DNA of 64,000 bases. Origin: Adiantum capillus-veneris (taxonomy: Eukaryota; Streptophyta; Polypodiopsida; Polypodiales; Pteridaceae). The position numbers and the translations under genes are program-made. The stretch lies in the NCBI GenBank assembly GCA_014529385.2, contig CM043960.1:125405043-125469042 (forward strand), written 5' to 3'. Shown here one piece after another: positions 1-11,299 of the stretch (positions within the stretch are counted from its first letter, which is position 1; each line of letters begins with the position of its first letter). Below the pieces are notes generated by a model that saw only the letters and a list, made by a program, of their open reading frames with translations, did not search any database and was not told the origin of the DNA.

Positions 1-220
1 GACTAAGTGATTGAAGTGTTCAATTCAAACCAAATGACTTAAGAAGCATAAAAGACACATGCCAAAATCCTCAACATGTGGCCCTCATGATGTGCTTGAA
101 TCCTATTGGATATGCCTTAAAGGGGTCCAATGAGAATTTAAATGCATAAAAATAAATAATTAAGTTCTTTCTCTCAAAGAGGAGAAAGAGGACACATGTC
201 CAAATGATATAATTAAATAA

Positions 221-278
<58 letters not shown>

Positions 279-1009
279 GTGGACAAAGCTTGAGAGGGGG
301 TGTACTCTCCCACACACACACACACATTCTCTCATTGTGTGGAGTGCAAAGTGCAAGAGCTCTATCTCCTTCTCCAAGCTTGTTGAGATGTGGAGAGCCT
401 ACACCAACACTCTTGGCTATGGAATGCAAATCCAACCAAGCGTCAATCTTCAATGCTTAAGCTTGCCATCTTCTTCATCTTCATTAATATGCTATTATGC
501 TATGCTAAGCAAGAAGAGTAATGATAAGTGAGGAACTATTTCTTTCTCCTATGAATGATTCTTCTTCCTCTTCCCTACCCTCATTCGCCGGTAGCTCTCT
601 TTACCTTCAAAGGTGTTTGAAGCCTTTGGACTGAGGCTTGGGATAGTTAATGATTTTTGCAAAGTTTATGTTATGCTCGTGATGCATGAAGCTTTCCATC
701 TTCATAGCATCACCAAGGTCACAAGGAACACAAAGATTGTATTGTACCAAGTCTCTCTTGATGGGAGAATCTATAATACAAATGCCTTTTGAAGGGGAGA
801 CCGGATCCAAGTAAATCCGGACCTCAACTATTGTCATGTTCTCTAATACTCTCTCTCTTGCAAAAGTATTGTTCATGCCAAGTACTATGTTTATGATGCT
901 ATCATCACCTAAGTTCACACTCTATGTTTTGAAAATAATCTCACAAAAATGCTCACTCTAATTTTCTTAATTCCACTATTCTCAAAGTTTATAGGCCATT
1001 TCCATTACA
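1..1009 (+). mobile_element. R1: 3' part of an LTR of the chromodomain (R7/R8) family
   Basis: Read on the plus strand, this matches the reverse complement of the LTRs at 43141-44612 and 61300-62797. Shared blocks include the segment around 400-450 (paired with ~43740), the run at 685-870 (paired with ~43290-43480) and the end TTACA at 1009, equivalent to the TGTAACATTT start of the other two on the opposite strand. It is clearly diverged, so older. The left end lies outside the window. What follows (1010 on) is Tat-like gag sequence, so this is a solo or broken LTR lying in or beside R2. Confidence 0.8.
224..276. repeat. (GA)n microsatellite inside R1
   Basis: Uninterrupted GA dinucleotide run of about 53 bases. 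The corresponding place in the R7 and R8 LTRs has only short GA/GT tracts, so the run expanded after the copies separated. Confidence 0.95.
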
Positions 1010-1039
1010 ATTTCTAATTTCAAGCTTTTAGGGTACCCA

Positions 1040-2940
1040 AAACCAGTATCCAGAGGTTAGAAGACCACCCAGACTTGACTTTTAAGGACCTGACAAAGGG
1101 CCAAAGGTGCTTATTAAGGACTATCTTGCAATCAAGAGTATTGAGTGGGCCTGACATTAAGAAAGCTAAGATGATCAGGATGGAAATCCAATCTACCAAT
1201 CCTTTTGTAGATATGACAAGAGGTATGGCAAGCCAAGCTAGAAGTACTGAAATGCCAATCTATCCACATTTTGACACAAGCCCAGCTACATTGCCACCAT
1301 GGCTGTACCCAGATGCAACCATAGAACATGACTTTTATAGAGGTGGAATTACGGTCACAGCAGGACCATATGTACCACCCCCCCCCCCCATAACTTCCTT
1401 CTATCCAAATCAGAGAAAAACCTTGAGAAGATATGATATTGAGAGTGAGAGTGACACATCTTCTTAGAGAAGTGATTTACCAAGGACCCAACCCACAATA
1501 AAGCCAGAAGTATCTAGTGAGCAAATGAAGCTTGTAGAAGGATTAGCTCATAGACTTGCTCCTCTAGTCAAATTTGACCTCCAAGAACCTCTATGGTGCA
1601 AAATCAAAGAGAAATGGGCAAACCATACAATGGAAGGGTGTTACTATAACTAGAGATATGCACAACCAGCCCCAATAACACCTCTTCTACCAAGGTACAC
1701 AACAGTCCAACCAACAAAAAAGAGATATAGTATGGATGCAACAACACCGTCCTTTATCGCAAATAGGTCAATGACTATTGAACAACCTATTTACAATCAA
1801 ACAAATTACCAGAAGCCCCAAGATTAGAATATCCTCGCAAGGAGATGATTTAAGTAAATGATTGTTGTATTGATTGTGCAAAACCACATCTGATTCCTAG
1901 TTGTCCACATCACACAGCCAGCGGGACACAAAGGAGGTCAAAGGGATTGTACAGCTTCCAAGCAGCTCAAAAAATGATAATGTTGTGTGTGTCAGACTCA
2001 AAAAATTGTTGAAGAACTTGTAGTTGAAGAGCCCAAATTAGATGCACCTAGAAAAGAACCACGTAGTAAACAAAATAGATGGAAAGCTAGGAAGGCTAGG
2101 ATGAAAGCATGTAGGGAACGAGAAAAGAATTCCCTAGTGGACAAGCTCACGCAAGCAAAGGAGAAAATAAGACAGCATGAAGAAAGGGTTGCACCAATAA
2201 CTTCATTGCCAGAAGAGCTATCCAGTGAAAGTAAGCCTAGAAGCACTAAGTTCAGGAGGATGGCTCTTGGTCAAAAAATTTGATGAATCGTTAGATGCCA
2301 TTCTGAAAGCCTACAAAGCACGCTTAAGAACAATCAAACACAAGAGCAAAAATGGATGACATATCCATATGTTGAGCTAGAGAAGTAACAGCTTGAGATG
2401 TATCAAAAAATGATTCAGGTAGCACAAGCCTTAATAGCACCTCCGGCTAGCAAACCAAGAGGTTGGATAGAGATTCCACCACCAATGCCAATAATCCCAC
2501 CTAGATCAGAACCTAAAAAGACGACTAAGGTTCTAAAGCCTGACATAGAGCTAGAATAGCCAAGGGTAGTGTTGAATACCATAGATAATTCATTTGGGGA
2601 TCTTCATCCTACCATACCTCCGGCTAGCAAACCAAGAGGTTGGATAGAGATTCCACCACCAATGCCAATAATCCCACATAGATTAGAACCTAAAAAGACG
2701 ACTAAGGTTCTAAAGCCTGACATAGAGCTAGAATAGCCAAGGGTAGTGTTGAATACCATAGATAATTCATTTGGGGATCTTCATCCTACCATACCTAAGG
2801 AATATAGAGAAGCAAATTGTATGGATGACTTATAGAAACAAATCCGTGAGGCAAATGAAGCCAATGAGCTGAGTCATCGAGCGAATCAGGCCGATAAGGG
2901 GAGAGATATCTTTCTTCCTCCGATCAAGGAATTTGAGGCA
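1040..2940 (+). pseudogene. R2 gag-like coding remnant
   Basis: Broken reading frames related to the R6 gag. Residues coded at 1075-1467 form a Pro-rich stretch. Around 1600-1660 a WCKIKEKWANH..GCYYN segment matches the KWCAIEQKWTNH..ECYYN segment of R6, with an in-frame TAG right after it. A decayed zinc-knuckle-like C..PHLIPSC segment follows near 1880-1910. At 1987-2283 a basic, Lys/Arg/Glu-rich helical stretch matches the R6 region at 57300-57450. Stops at ~2388, ~2557, ~2734 and ~2833 show the gene is dead. It would form the structural Gag of the particle. Confidence 0.7.
2440..2793 (+). repeat. 177-bp tandem duplication in R2 gag
   Basis: Units 2440-2616 and 2617-2793 both begin CCTCCGGCTAGCAAACCAAG and differ at only a few bases. 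177 is a multiple of three. Both units carry the same in-frame TAG, so the nonsense change came before the duplication. Confidence 0.95.
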
Positions 2941-2949
2941 AGGTCTCAA

Positions 2950-3942
2950 GTGGATTTAGAAATGCAATCATATTTTGGAGATAAGGGATCTGTCTCATCT
3001 ATAGATAATAAGCCTCATTCCTTGAGAACCCTACCCTCATATACGGGAGAACGTGAAGCTAAATCAAACATCGTGGCAATCCCGTCCCAGAGATTGTCCT
3101 CTAAAAAGGTCATGGGCTCAAAGGACCTGATAGACCTTTTATCTACTCCTGTAGATTGTACAATCACACTTGTTGAACATCTACGAATATGACCAAACAT
3201 GTGGAATACCATAGGGAAATGTTTGGAGAAGTTTGGCGTAAAGAATCTAGAAGCTTGAATCAAAGAAGGGATCAAAGATCTTGAGAATCCTCAGCTCAAC
3301 ACTAGGCTAGTTCCATTAAACAAGATTGGAGAGTATTGTGAGGGAGAGGATCACAATACAACTCTTCCAATTGAATTTCAAAGTGTCACCAGTATGGCCA
3401 TATTAGACAATGGAGATGGAGTTGCCATCACAAAAAAAGATATTTGGAAACAAGGGGGAAAATCGTCCTTAAGAGCAACCAGAATGAAATTGCAGCTTGC
3501 AGATGGGTACATGGAAAAGCCCCTCGATCTTCTAGAAAAGATAGTTGTAACCTCTTGCAGTATTGAGTACCTGCGTACATTTGTTGTGGTTGATTTTGGC
3601 AAGAAGAACAACTATGATGTCATATTAGGACAACCATTCATGCGGCAGCTGAAGATGGTCCAAGATTGGGGATATGACCATATCTATCTGGTACATTTGG
3701 AAATCACAACCTGCATAAATTTAAAAGACCATAGCTATAAGGACGTCATACAAACACCTGTTGAGGAGTTTGATTTCGCTATTGTAGCCAGGTCCGAACT
3801 TCCAAGATGGTTGGGTAAGCCCAAAGAGCTATGGGTGTGTGAAGCGTCTAATTGTGGAAGCCTCAAACAAAAGGAGCATATCCTAAAAAGAGCTATAGAG
3901 GACACAAATTACATCCAAATTTTTTTTCGGAAGAAGCTTTAG
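2950..3942 (+). pseudogene. R2 retropepsin-like protease region, inactive
   Basis: Aligns with the R6 protease region (58060-59100) and R3 (14880-15581). The VPLNKxGEYCEGED segment lies at ~3310-3360. The catalytic Asp-Ser-Gly site of R6 (ILDSGAG) reads ILDNGDG here at ~3403-3423, so the Ser and the neighbouring Ala are replaced. Later landmarks are intact: TSCSIEY, VDFGKKNNYDVILGQPFMRQLKMVQDWGYDH, and the HSYKDV block. A TGA near 3190 and another near 3256 split the frame. In an active element this aspartic protease would process Gag-Pol. Confidence 0.8.
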
Positions 3943-4133
3943 AACCCTTGGAATGGGAGCACGTCCTAGCAACATTAGATGTATGTGCCATAATGGATTG
4001 TCCAACGACAAGATTTTGCAATGAAAACGGATACAATGTGGTTCCTTATTATGGTTTTAGTGTGCTAACAGAGGCAGGAGAGCAATCTCAATTTGTTTGT
4101 AACGACAGGTTAAAGCAGGGTCTTCAACTGTAA
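3943..4133 (+). pseudogene. R2 spacer domain after the protease
   Basis: In a shifted frame (reading from about 3920) residues EEALEPLEWEHVLATLDVC and ENGYNVVPYY match R3 (EEALEPLEWTQILATLEVC, ENGYDIVPYY) and R6 (DALEPLEWEHILATLDVY, KDGYDVLPYY). The domain is therefore conserved across three elements even though no function is known to me. A frameshift around 3920 separates it from the protease. Confidence 0.7.
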
Positions 4134-4204
4134 GAAACCCAGTCCATTCAACAAACTCCAAATACTGCCATAAAACACAGCCAAGAGGATAGACATGAGG
4201 ATAA

Positions 4205-5176
4205 ATATATAGAGCCAATTGTCCAAGTAATGGCTCGTTATAATAAAGTGCAAGCACTAGCAATGGTTGATACAATAGCACTAGGAAATTTGATTTCCTT
4301 AAGCTTATATAACAAGCTTGCTGAGGTGGAATTACAAGCCATAGATGTTATTGGTTATCAAGCTAATTTCATAGGCTCAGTAGTAATTCCACTACAATTG
4401 GGAAATATCATGTGTACACACCAGTTCTACATTGTCTTTGATACACAAATGCAATATCAATTGCGATTAGGACAACCTTGGCAAAAAGCTTATGACGCCC
4501 AAATTGCCTGATCACAAAGTGCTATGCAGATTCAATCATTTAAATGAAAGAACATAATTGCATTTGTTAATAAACACAAGACTCATGAAAGTGTAAAACC
4601 TACAGAAGAGTCGGCTTCACAATTGCCCAAAGAAGGACCAACTCTAGATTCAAAAATGGAAACCATTACGGCAAAGACAGTCCCTACAAAATCCCAACCG
4701 ACAAAGATTATCCCAAGGTCAACCAACCTGGTACACACCATCAAATTTGGGTACCTAAAGAACAGCTTGGCGAACCGCAAATCTGGAAAACTCTCACAGG
4801 AGAAATCTTCAACTTTAGCATCCATGTGTCAAAGAAAATATCACAGAAGAGACAACCAAAGCAAAAATATAAGTCTCCAAAGCATAAACAGACATATTCA
4901 CATTCGCACAATAATTACAAACAAGTATGGGTTCTAAACAAAGCACTTCATGCACAAAAGAATCAAGAATATATTTGGATACCCAAACAAGCCATTACAA
5001 AACCCCAAGATCAGCAGGCCAACCAAAAGAAGAAGTCTCCATCAACGGCACCAACAAGGACTCTAGCAGTTACGACAAAGCAAATTTGGATAACCAAGAA
5101 GCTATATCAATCTCAGAAGAACTACTATCAGATTTGGGTCCTAGTGACAAAATATAAGGAGGTATCAGCAAAGTAA
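4205..5176 (+). pseudogene. R2 second protease-like domain plus Trp-repeat module
   Basis: 4230-4511 encodes a beta-rich segment with AMVDTIALGNLIS, which resembles a retropepsin D-[ST]-G-A site with the Gly replaced by Ile. An LGQPWQKAYDAQIA ending compares with LGRTWMLATKCTIDW in R5. From about 4730 to 5160 (frames shift) there are repeated Trp motifs: QIWVPKEQL, KQVWVLNKAL, EYIWIPKQAI, KQIWITKKLY, YQIWVLVTKY, in a Gln/Lys-rich background. The same pair of domains occurs in R3 (12524-14110) and R5 (25391-26640). Role unknown; broken by frameshifts here. Confidence 0.65.
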
Positions 5177-6783
5177 TTATCCATCAAACAAGAATGAAGA
5201 CTAAAGGTCCAAACCAAAATAGACATCAAGGTGAAATGGGTTCAAAAGCCCATCACCATGCATCAAATTAACATATGATATCACCCAGACACAATGATCA
5301 ACCCCATCAAGCCGTAATTTCAAACTGCTCAAGAGGACTGCCACGAGAGGGGGGAGAAAATGCTACATAAAAAGACATATGGAATAATGCCACCAAAAAA
5401 AAAACTAACAAATATTAACCCACAATCAAGCATCAAACGAAGGAGCTCATCAGCTCATATCAACACAACAAAAGGTGGACAAAAGGTAAAGCAACATCAG
5501 TGCTTACCAACTAAAGAGCGAAAAAGATTGTGACGATCCAAATGGCAACTACAATAATCGAAATCACCAAACTTGAGAGAAAATTGAGCTTCGAGTAAAT
5601 ATCAACACTGATTCAAAACACAAAGATCTAGAGTATGCCCAATTATGAACAAAATGATGGCATCCAAAGACCAGCACAATGATGAAGTCCGCAAACTCAA
5701 GAACCTTCTTACAGCATGTAACGGCTTCAAAAAAAGGTAAGTCCAAGTTGCCATTAAAAAAGGCATAAAAAGTCAAAGTCGGGCAGCTGAGCCAATAAAT
5801 GAGCAAGGCATTAGTCCCAAAGCTTCATGTAATATTTTTGTGGTCTAAGAGTATTAGATACCATAGGTACTACTCAAGCTGGAAGAGTTGAGTATATTTA
5901 AGTTAGGTTGCTCATGCTGGAATTTTATGCATAAGAGTCAAAATCTATCTAATCTAAGTCCAGAGAAGAAGAAGGAGAATGTCTAAAAGACTCCTAAAAG
6001 ACACTCACGCACTCAGCACAGTAAGGAATGAGTGGAGAAGCTTCTACATCTAAAACCCTTCTAGGAAAAGTGGAAGCCATTGAGATGACTTTGGATATCA
6101 CAAGGGCTACATTCTTTCCTTGAAGTACCCATCAACTCCGCTTCTCACATAGCATGGTTTTATTGAAAAAAATCTCAATTCTCATATGCATTTAGAGTGT
6201 CCCATAATTGGCACTTGCAATAGGCACTCTTTTATTGATTCTCCCAAGCACTCACCTTGCATGATCAGGTACTGAAAGCCCAACAAGCTCAACTCAAATA
6301 AGAGCGTATATCAAAGACATTTTTCCCACTGGGGTTTTCCCTTTGGTCATCCAGGTTTCAGACCTTAATGTAGGAAAACACTTCAATAATATATGTATAT
6401 ACATCAAAGAAAATAAGGAAAGACTACAAAAGGTAACAAGGATCTTACTAAGGAGGTACAAAGAATGGTTGTCTCACAAGACAAAGTTACAAAGTTGCGC
6501 AAACTTCTCCACACAAATCATGGTCACAAAACTAAAGTACAAGCTTCAGAAAAAGTCTCACGAGAAGTAAAGTACTCAAAGATGAAGATGCAAGGAGCAA
6601 TCATTAGAAAAGCGGCGACATTTATAACAAGTTGTAGAAAAGCCTCGTCAACAAAAGCCATTACCCTTTGTACACAAGAGAATCCTTTAAAAAGAGTGAC
6701 AAATCACAAGTGAAGGCTCATCTCCAACAATTGACAGTGACCTTCAAAACAAAGCAAAGGATGTCCCAGCAAAAGACAACAAG
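5177..6783 (+). other. R2 3' non-coding tail
   Basis: About 1.6 kb between the last coding motif and the PPT. No convincing domain or long open frame. Such a long 3' untranslated stretch is also present in R3 (11300-12523) and R5 (23371-25390), so it seems to be a trait of this group. Confidence 0.6.
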
Positions 6784-6848
6784 TCTTGTCAGGGACGACA
6801 AGAAGTCTTGTCAGCAAAAGACAACAAGTCTTGTCAGGGATGACAAGA
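6784..6848 (+). repeat. Tandem hairpins next to the R2 PPT
   Basis: Stem TCTTGTC with GACAAGA at 6784-6803 (loop AGGGAC) and again at 6829-6848 (loop AGGGAT). The second ends four bases before the polypurine tract. The same hairpin stands before the R3 PPT (11280-11299, minus strand). Confidence 0.85.
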
Positions 6849-6851
6849 ACA

Positions 6852-6864
6852 CGGGAGGGGGGAG
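6852..6864 (+). promoter_or_regulatory. R2 polypurine tract
   Basis: CGGGAGGGGGGAG directly before the LTR start TGTT. This is the expected primer for plus-strand DNA synthesis and fixes the left edge of the 3' LTR. Confidence 0.85.
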
Positions 6865-7816
6865 TGTTAAAGCGATTGACCAACACATGCCAAATCCACG
6901 CAGTCAACAGAGGCGCATTAATTAATTATATCATTTTTGCCTTAAGCCGGCTATTGTAGCTCACTGATTACGGGAAGTCCTTTAATGTTGTAAATCTAAA
7001 AAAAAAACCCTATAATGATGAAAGTGGATGGAGAGTCAGATTAGCTCAATAATTGTAATTAGTACCTCTCTTACCTAAAATACCCAACTTAGGGTTGAGG
7101 TATATAAGCCAAACCCTTGTAACCTTGAGACAGACTTTTATTTTTCAATCAATCTTAGGCTCAACTATGTTATGTACGGTGTGCCGTGTGTGAGTGGGTC
7201 TTCTTTCTCTCTCTATCCATGCTACAGGAGCCACATTGCTGAGGCGACTCCATCAACATGTTAGCTACGGTGAGAGCTATGCATCAACTCCAAGAACGCA
7301 CAGTTGTGGATTCCTCACAAAGAGCTCTTCCACGAGCTTGAAGGTGAGTTTTCTCCCTATCCGTGTGTCTGTTTCATTATTGTTATATATCCACACATTC
7401 ATGGCGAGACAAGCTACGCCTTAGACCTTATCACGTTTGAAACTGGTGACCTAAATTTTACTGTCAAACATCATACGCGATTGCGATTGCATGTGTGTGT
7501 AGATAGTATATTAGGGTAGAGACTTTAGGGTAGTGTCCTCTAGGTGTATAGAGACTAGCCCTCAAGTTTCGCAACAATTCAACATTTTTAGGTTATGTTT
7601 TGAGAGGTAGATGTGTCATAGATATGGTAGCCAATATGTACATAGTGGGTTAGGATAGATTTCTTTGTAGTGATTGTCTTAGAAGGTCGAGTAGGTGATT
7701 GACAACCACTTGCTTGTTTCCATGTGCTTGCAAGTCATTTCTCCATCCTTGGCTGACATTATGTTGGTCTATTCCTCCTTGTGCTAGCGTATAAGACGAC
7801 GGATAAAGTCCCAGCA
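6865..7816 (+). mobile_element. R2 3' LTR
   Basis: About 952 bp, starting TGTTAAAGCG after the PPT and ending CCCAGCA. The end was placed by likeness to the last 70 bases of the R6 LTR (catccttagctgacatt region, 52763 on). A TATA box TATATAA sits at 7101-7107. The first ~175 bases match the partial LTR at 22033-22269 on the other strand. Confidence 0.75.
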
Positions 7817-7822
7817 CCCTCC

Positions 7823-7852
7823 CTTCTCTATCTCTATCTCTCTCTCCCTCCT

Positions 7853-7894
<42 letters not shown>

Positions 7895-7935
7895 GCTATC
7901 TCTCCCTCCCTCTCTCTTTCCCTCCCCCTCTTTCT
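7823..7935. repeat. CT-rich microsatellite
   Basis: Imperfect (TC)n with CCTCC and CTAT interruptions, directly after the R2 LTR end and before the TNP2 relic. Confidence 0.9.
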
Positions 7936-8004
7936 CTCATAATCCATTTCCTAAAAAATCTACCACACACATTCATTTGCAAACAAAGCTTACATATTAC
8001 AACA

Positions 8005-9863
8005 ATGCGCAAGAAGATTGCATCTACTTCACTAAGAAACCTACGTCAAATGAATGATGTATGTGCTCTTCTCTTTCTCGCTTTATTTCTATATTTATGC
8101 ATGTAAATGTGTGTGCACATATGATTAAATATAAATGTTTTAATGCAGGACATCGACTGGGATGATCGTGGCCCCCTTGGAGGCCTTGAACGCGATCGGT
8201 GTCTTGAGGACAAACTCCCTTGTCCTTGTGCGAAGTGGAAAAGGGCAATCCCTTGCTTGAAATGCATTGCATTGTACCACGTGGAGAATGAAGGGCTTTG
8301 GCATCCTCGAAATAGTACTTGGAGAGATGAGAGCACCACTCACCCCTTGATTGAGGAGGTACCCCATTGGTCTATGTTTGGTGGTGGTGCACCAGAGCGC
8401 AAGGGCGAATGGCAGAGACAGGAGCTATTGAACAAATTAGGTACACCACATGGTGGTCCTCCCACTAGCTCTACTTCGACGGCTCCTCTGGCGTCTCAGT
8501 CTCACTTTGAGGTAGAGGATGAGCACATGTTGGACATGTGTGATGAGTTACTAGCTCATGAATGCAACATGTACGAGGAGGATTGCCATCCATTCACTCA
8601 ACGGGCAATGGCAACGGATGACAGATTGCTAGCGAGTGCCCAAACACCTCTTTACGACGGTGCACGGGACTCGGTGCTCTGGGTATCATTGGAAGTCCTC
8701 AACTTGCAAGCGAAATTGGTTCGAGCAATGCAAGTGTCAATGCACTCCTTGGATAAGTTTGAAATATGGCTTTTTATACATCTCTCTCGCTTTATGGTGC
8801 CGCCTCCTTGCAATTGGATTAATTCAAATGTTAGTTGTAGTTTAATGGGCAAAATGTTTCAAAAAGATCACCACATGCCTCCAGAGTGTCAACGAGCTAG
8901 ATCGTATGCACTGCACTTGGAATGAAGTATGAGCGCATCCATGCGTGCATCATCAATTGCATGCTATACCGCAATGAGCACGCATAGCTACCTCATGTCC
9001 CGTGTGCGGGGAAGCACGATACAAGACCGGAGTGAGCGGGGTGGACCTATCCCATAAGGTATTGAGACATTTTTCATTAATCCCTCGCATTCAACACATG
9101 TTTAAAAGAAATTCTGCCATGGAGCTTCTCACGTGGCATGCCAACCACCGCTTTAATGATGGAATGATGCGTTTCCCTATCGATTCAACTGCATGGAGGC
9201 ACATCCAAACTCAATGGCCAAAGTTTGGGTTGGAAAACTTGAGGCTTGGGTTAGCAAGTGATTGTGTCAACCCCTTCGGCACTAAGTCTACTTTTTGGAG
9301 CACTTGGCCCGTGGTGATCTTTTCTTGCTTGTGCCAGGGAAGTACAAAGTGTCAAATATTGACGTCTACCTTGAGCTCCTCATCAAGGAGTTGGAGGAGT
9401 TATGGAGAGGCATTCCTATTGTCGGTGTCTCACTTGCAAAGGGGGGAGAGAAGCCATTGTGAGGGGAATCCTTATGTGGACTATGCACGACTATCCTAGG
9501 CTTGGAGAGACTTTTGGTATCTCCCTTCTCCTTCTCTCTCTATTCTCTCCCTTAATTTTTCTCTCTCTCTAACAATATGATATGTATGCAGGGTTTTCCA
9601 CATTGAGTCACAATGCATGTCCTACTTGCGGGCCATCATTGGTGATAGAGAGGCCTGATTCCTTGCGCAAGGTAATCTATCCAAACAAACATCGTTTCTT
9701 ACCCCAAGGTCATAGAAAGCACAAGGCTCCAACAAATGGGAAGATGCCTTTAAATCTCACGATGGAAAATTGGGCAACCATTTGGGAAAATCACTACAAC
9801 AAGAATCCGGCTCCTGTCCTTAACACTAGAATGGTAATAATCCTGTTTTTTGGCCAAAATTAG
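8005..9863 (+). pseudogene. CACTA (En/Spm) TNP2 transposase relic
   Basis: A first exon (8005-8058) and a GT-AG intron (8059-8148) precede PCPCAKWKR..CLKCIALYHVENEGLW, which resembles the Transpos_assoc zinc-binding N-terminus. The body follows TNP2 (Transposase_21) order in several frames: LYDGARDSVLWVSLEVLNLQAK; an IHACI.NCMLYRNEHA stretch near 8930; CGEARYKTG and HKVLRHFSLIPRIQ at ~9000-9090; MELLTWHA; DSTAWRHIQ; LRLGLASDCVNPFG; and, from ~9590, LSHNACPTCGPS..KHRFLPQGHRKHK. Frameshifts near 8720, after 8925, near 9300 and near 9420, plus stops, make it non-functional. CACTA transposases cut and paste elements with CACTA termini. No termini could be recognised around it. Confidence 0.85.
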
Positions 9864-10188
9864 CTCTTTTATGATTTTTTAGTGACTTTCTTGATATCCA
9901 AATTCAATTTTGATTGTGTAAGTGTAATGTATAACATAAAGCTAATCTTCCTTGAGTTTTGGGGGACGTAATATGCTATATAGCATAGTATATGATGATG
10001 GTTGAGTTTTTTGATTGCTGAAGAATACGATACATTTTAGAGTAGCAAGTATAACTTTCTCAATATTGCTCGTTTCTTAGGCCAATTGTGTGTATTTTGT
10101 AGGTAGTAACCACATCTAATCATAGACTACAAACTTGGCTAGATATTGAGTAGTTTCTATGGGTTTCTAGAGGTCATAATTCTAAACC
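9850..10188 (+). repeat. Dispersed repeat, copy A (matches 45880-46222)
   Basis: About 340 bp aligning with the interior of the TIR element at 45481-46805 in the same orientation. Shared landmarks are TTCCTTGAGTTTTGGGG, GCATAGTA..GATGGTTG, TTGTAGGTA, and TTGGCTAGATATTGA.TAGTTTCTATGGG. It directly follows the TNP2 relic, which links that small TIR element to the CACTA group. Likeness ends exactly where the tRNA-Asp-like sequence at 10188 begins. Confidence 0.85.
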
Positions 10189-10203
10189 CGGCAGCGGCGC
10201 CAA
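10188..10203 (-). other. PBS-like remnant outside the R3 3' LTR
   Basis: Read on the minus strand, the LTR end ...AACA is followed by TTGGCGCCGCTGCCGGG, 16 of the 18 bases of the PBS used by R4 and R5. On its outer side no retrotransposon internal sequence follows; repeat copy A begins at once. See the findings for possible origins. Confidence 0.8.
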
Positions 10204-11263
10204 TGTTAGCGGGTACGCCGCGACGGACGATGGAGCACAGCGAGAACATAGACCAACAAACTGTCAATCCGAGGACGTAGCTGACCCAACTAGGGCATGG
10301 AGGCAATCTCTGGGTTGTCAACCTTGAGCTAGAAACGAACAACACTCTACAGTCACTAATCCTACCACAACACTACCATAAAGCAAAGAAACAAACAACG
10401 CATCCTACGAAACACTACAAGCTCGAAATAGTCTCAAATCATATCAGAATGACTCGAAATCGGAGGGCAAGACTCACAAGGACATATCCTATATGGCCAA
10501 ACACCTAAACCCTGAAAACCATAACTATAAGATCTCTAATCGCTGTGGCGATAGACTCAAAACAGCAATTTCCAAGGTGTCCGAAACTGATCTACAAAGA
10601 CATCAACATGAAGAGCTTCTCGCCCTGATTCTAACGACTACTCGATCATTCAGAATGGATGTCGTTTGAGGTACTTACGACCAAATATAGCTCGTAGCAG
10701 GCGGGCTCGCGATGTGGTCCTCGGCTTGCATTGCTTGCGTTGACGCGGAGAGCTCCTCGATGCTAACACACTCCTACTCTCATATCTGCAATGTGATTAG
10801 TATGCGCGACGGTGTGTGTGCGTGAAGCTCACTACTGTGTGCTGCAGAACCCACGACTGTATATTAATTGAGATAACGTAATGTGTTTTTTACAAAGCCT
10901 TAGGTTTTAGCTTATATACCAAGCCTTCAAACCTAATGTCCGGCCAAATGACCTGAATTGTCCCTAGGCTTCTACAGAGCTTAATTACAAGAAACTGAGT
11001 TGGCTTTACTCATGATACAAGCATCTGCGGCCAAAATACAAGTGCCGATTTAAAATATGAGGTTCCCGTGAACATTACAAAAGTGGCCGTAATGGCTCAG
11101 AATAATAATAACGGGATATTCGATGACGTCCATGAACTCGTATCTTCATGTTGCAGCATCCATCTTCATCTTCATTACTTCATCATCATCTTCATGTGGA
11201 ATCTTTGAGGAATATTTAATGGAATCTTTATGGAAACGTTGTTGAAAGGGCGTCCTTTCAACA
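10204..11263 (-). mobile_element. R3 3' LTR
   Basis: 1060 bp, on the minus strand TGTTGAAAGG...GCTAACA. A PPT adjoins its inner edge (11264-11276). TATA box at 10911-10918 (TATATAAG on the minus strand). LTR start and architecture are like R2, but most of the sequence is different, so it belongs to a related family. Confidence 0.85.
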
Positions 11264-11299
11264 CTCTCCCCCTCCGAATTCTTGTCGTCCCGGACAAGA
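11264..11299 (-). promoter_or_regulatory. R3 polypurine tract with adjoining hairpin
   Basis: On the minus strand CGGAGGGGGAGAG (11276-11264) runs straight into the LTR start TGTTGAAAGG. Three bases upstream lies stem TCTTGTC, loop CGGGAC, stem GACAAGA (11299-11280), the same hairpin as in R2. Confidence 0.85.

Larger units (their letters stand above)
1010..7816 (+). mobile_element. R2: decayed Tat-like Ty3/gypsy element lacking RT and integrase
   Basis: The order on the plus strand is gag, protease, a second protease-like domain with Trp repeats, a long non-coding tail, PPT and 3' LTR. Coding parts align by eye with R6 (54649-59400) and R3 (reverse strand, 12524-15899). No RT, RNase H or integrase motif lies between the protease and the Trp-repeat module, so pol was lost or this is a non-autonomous gag-protease form. 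The 5' LTR and PBS are not present; the left side is replaced by the R1 LTR. Confidence 0.75.

Noticed and set aside
10188-10203. tRNA gene fragment
   Set aside because: Only the 3' 16 bases of tRNA-Asp are present and they abut an LTR end; no cloverleaf. The same applies to 19977, 30764 and 52837, which are primer-binding sites.
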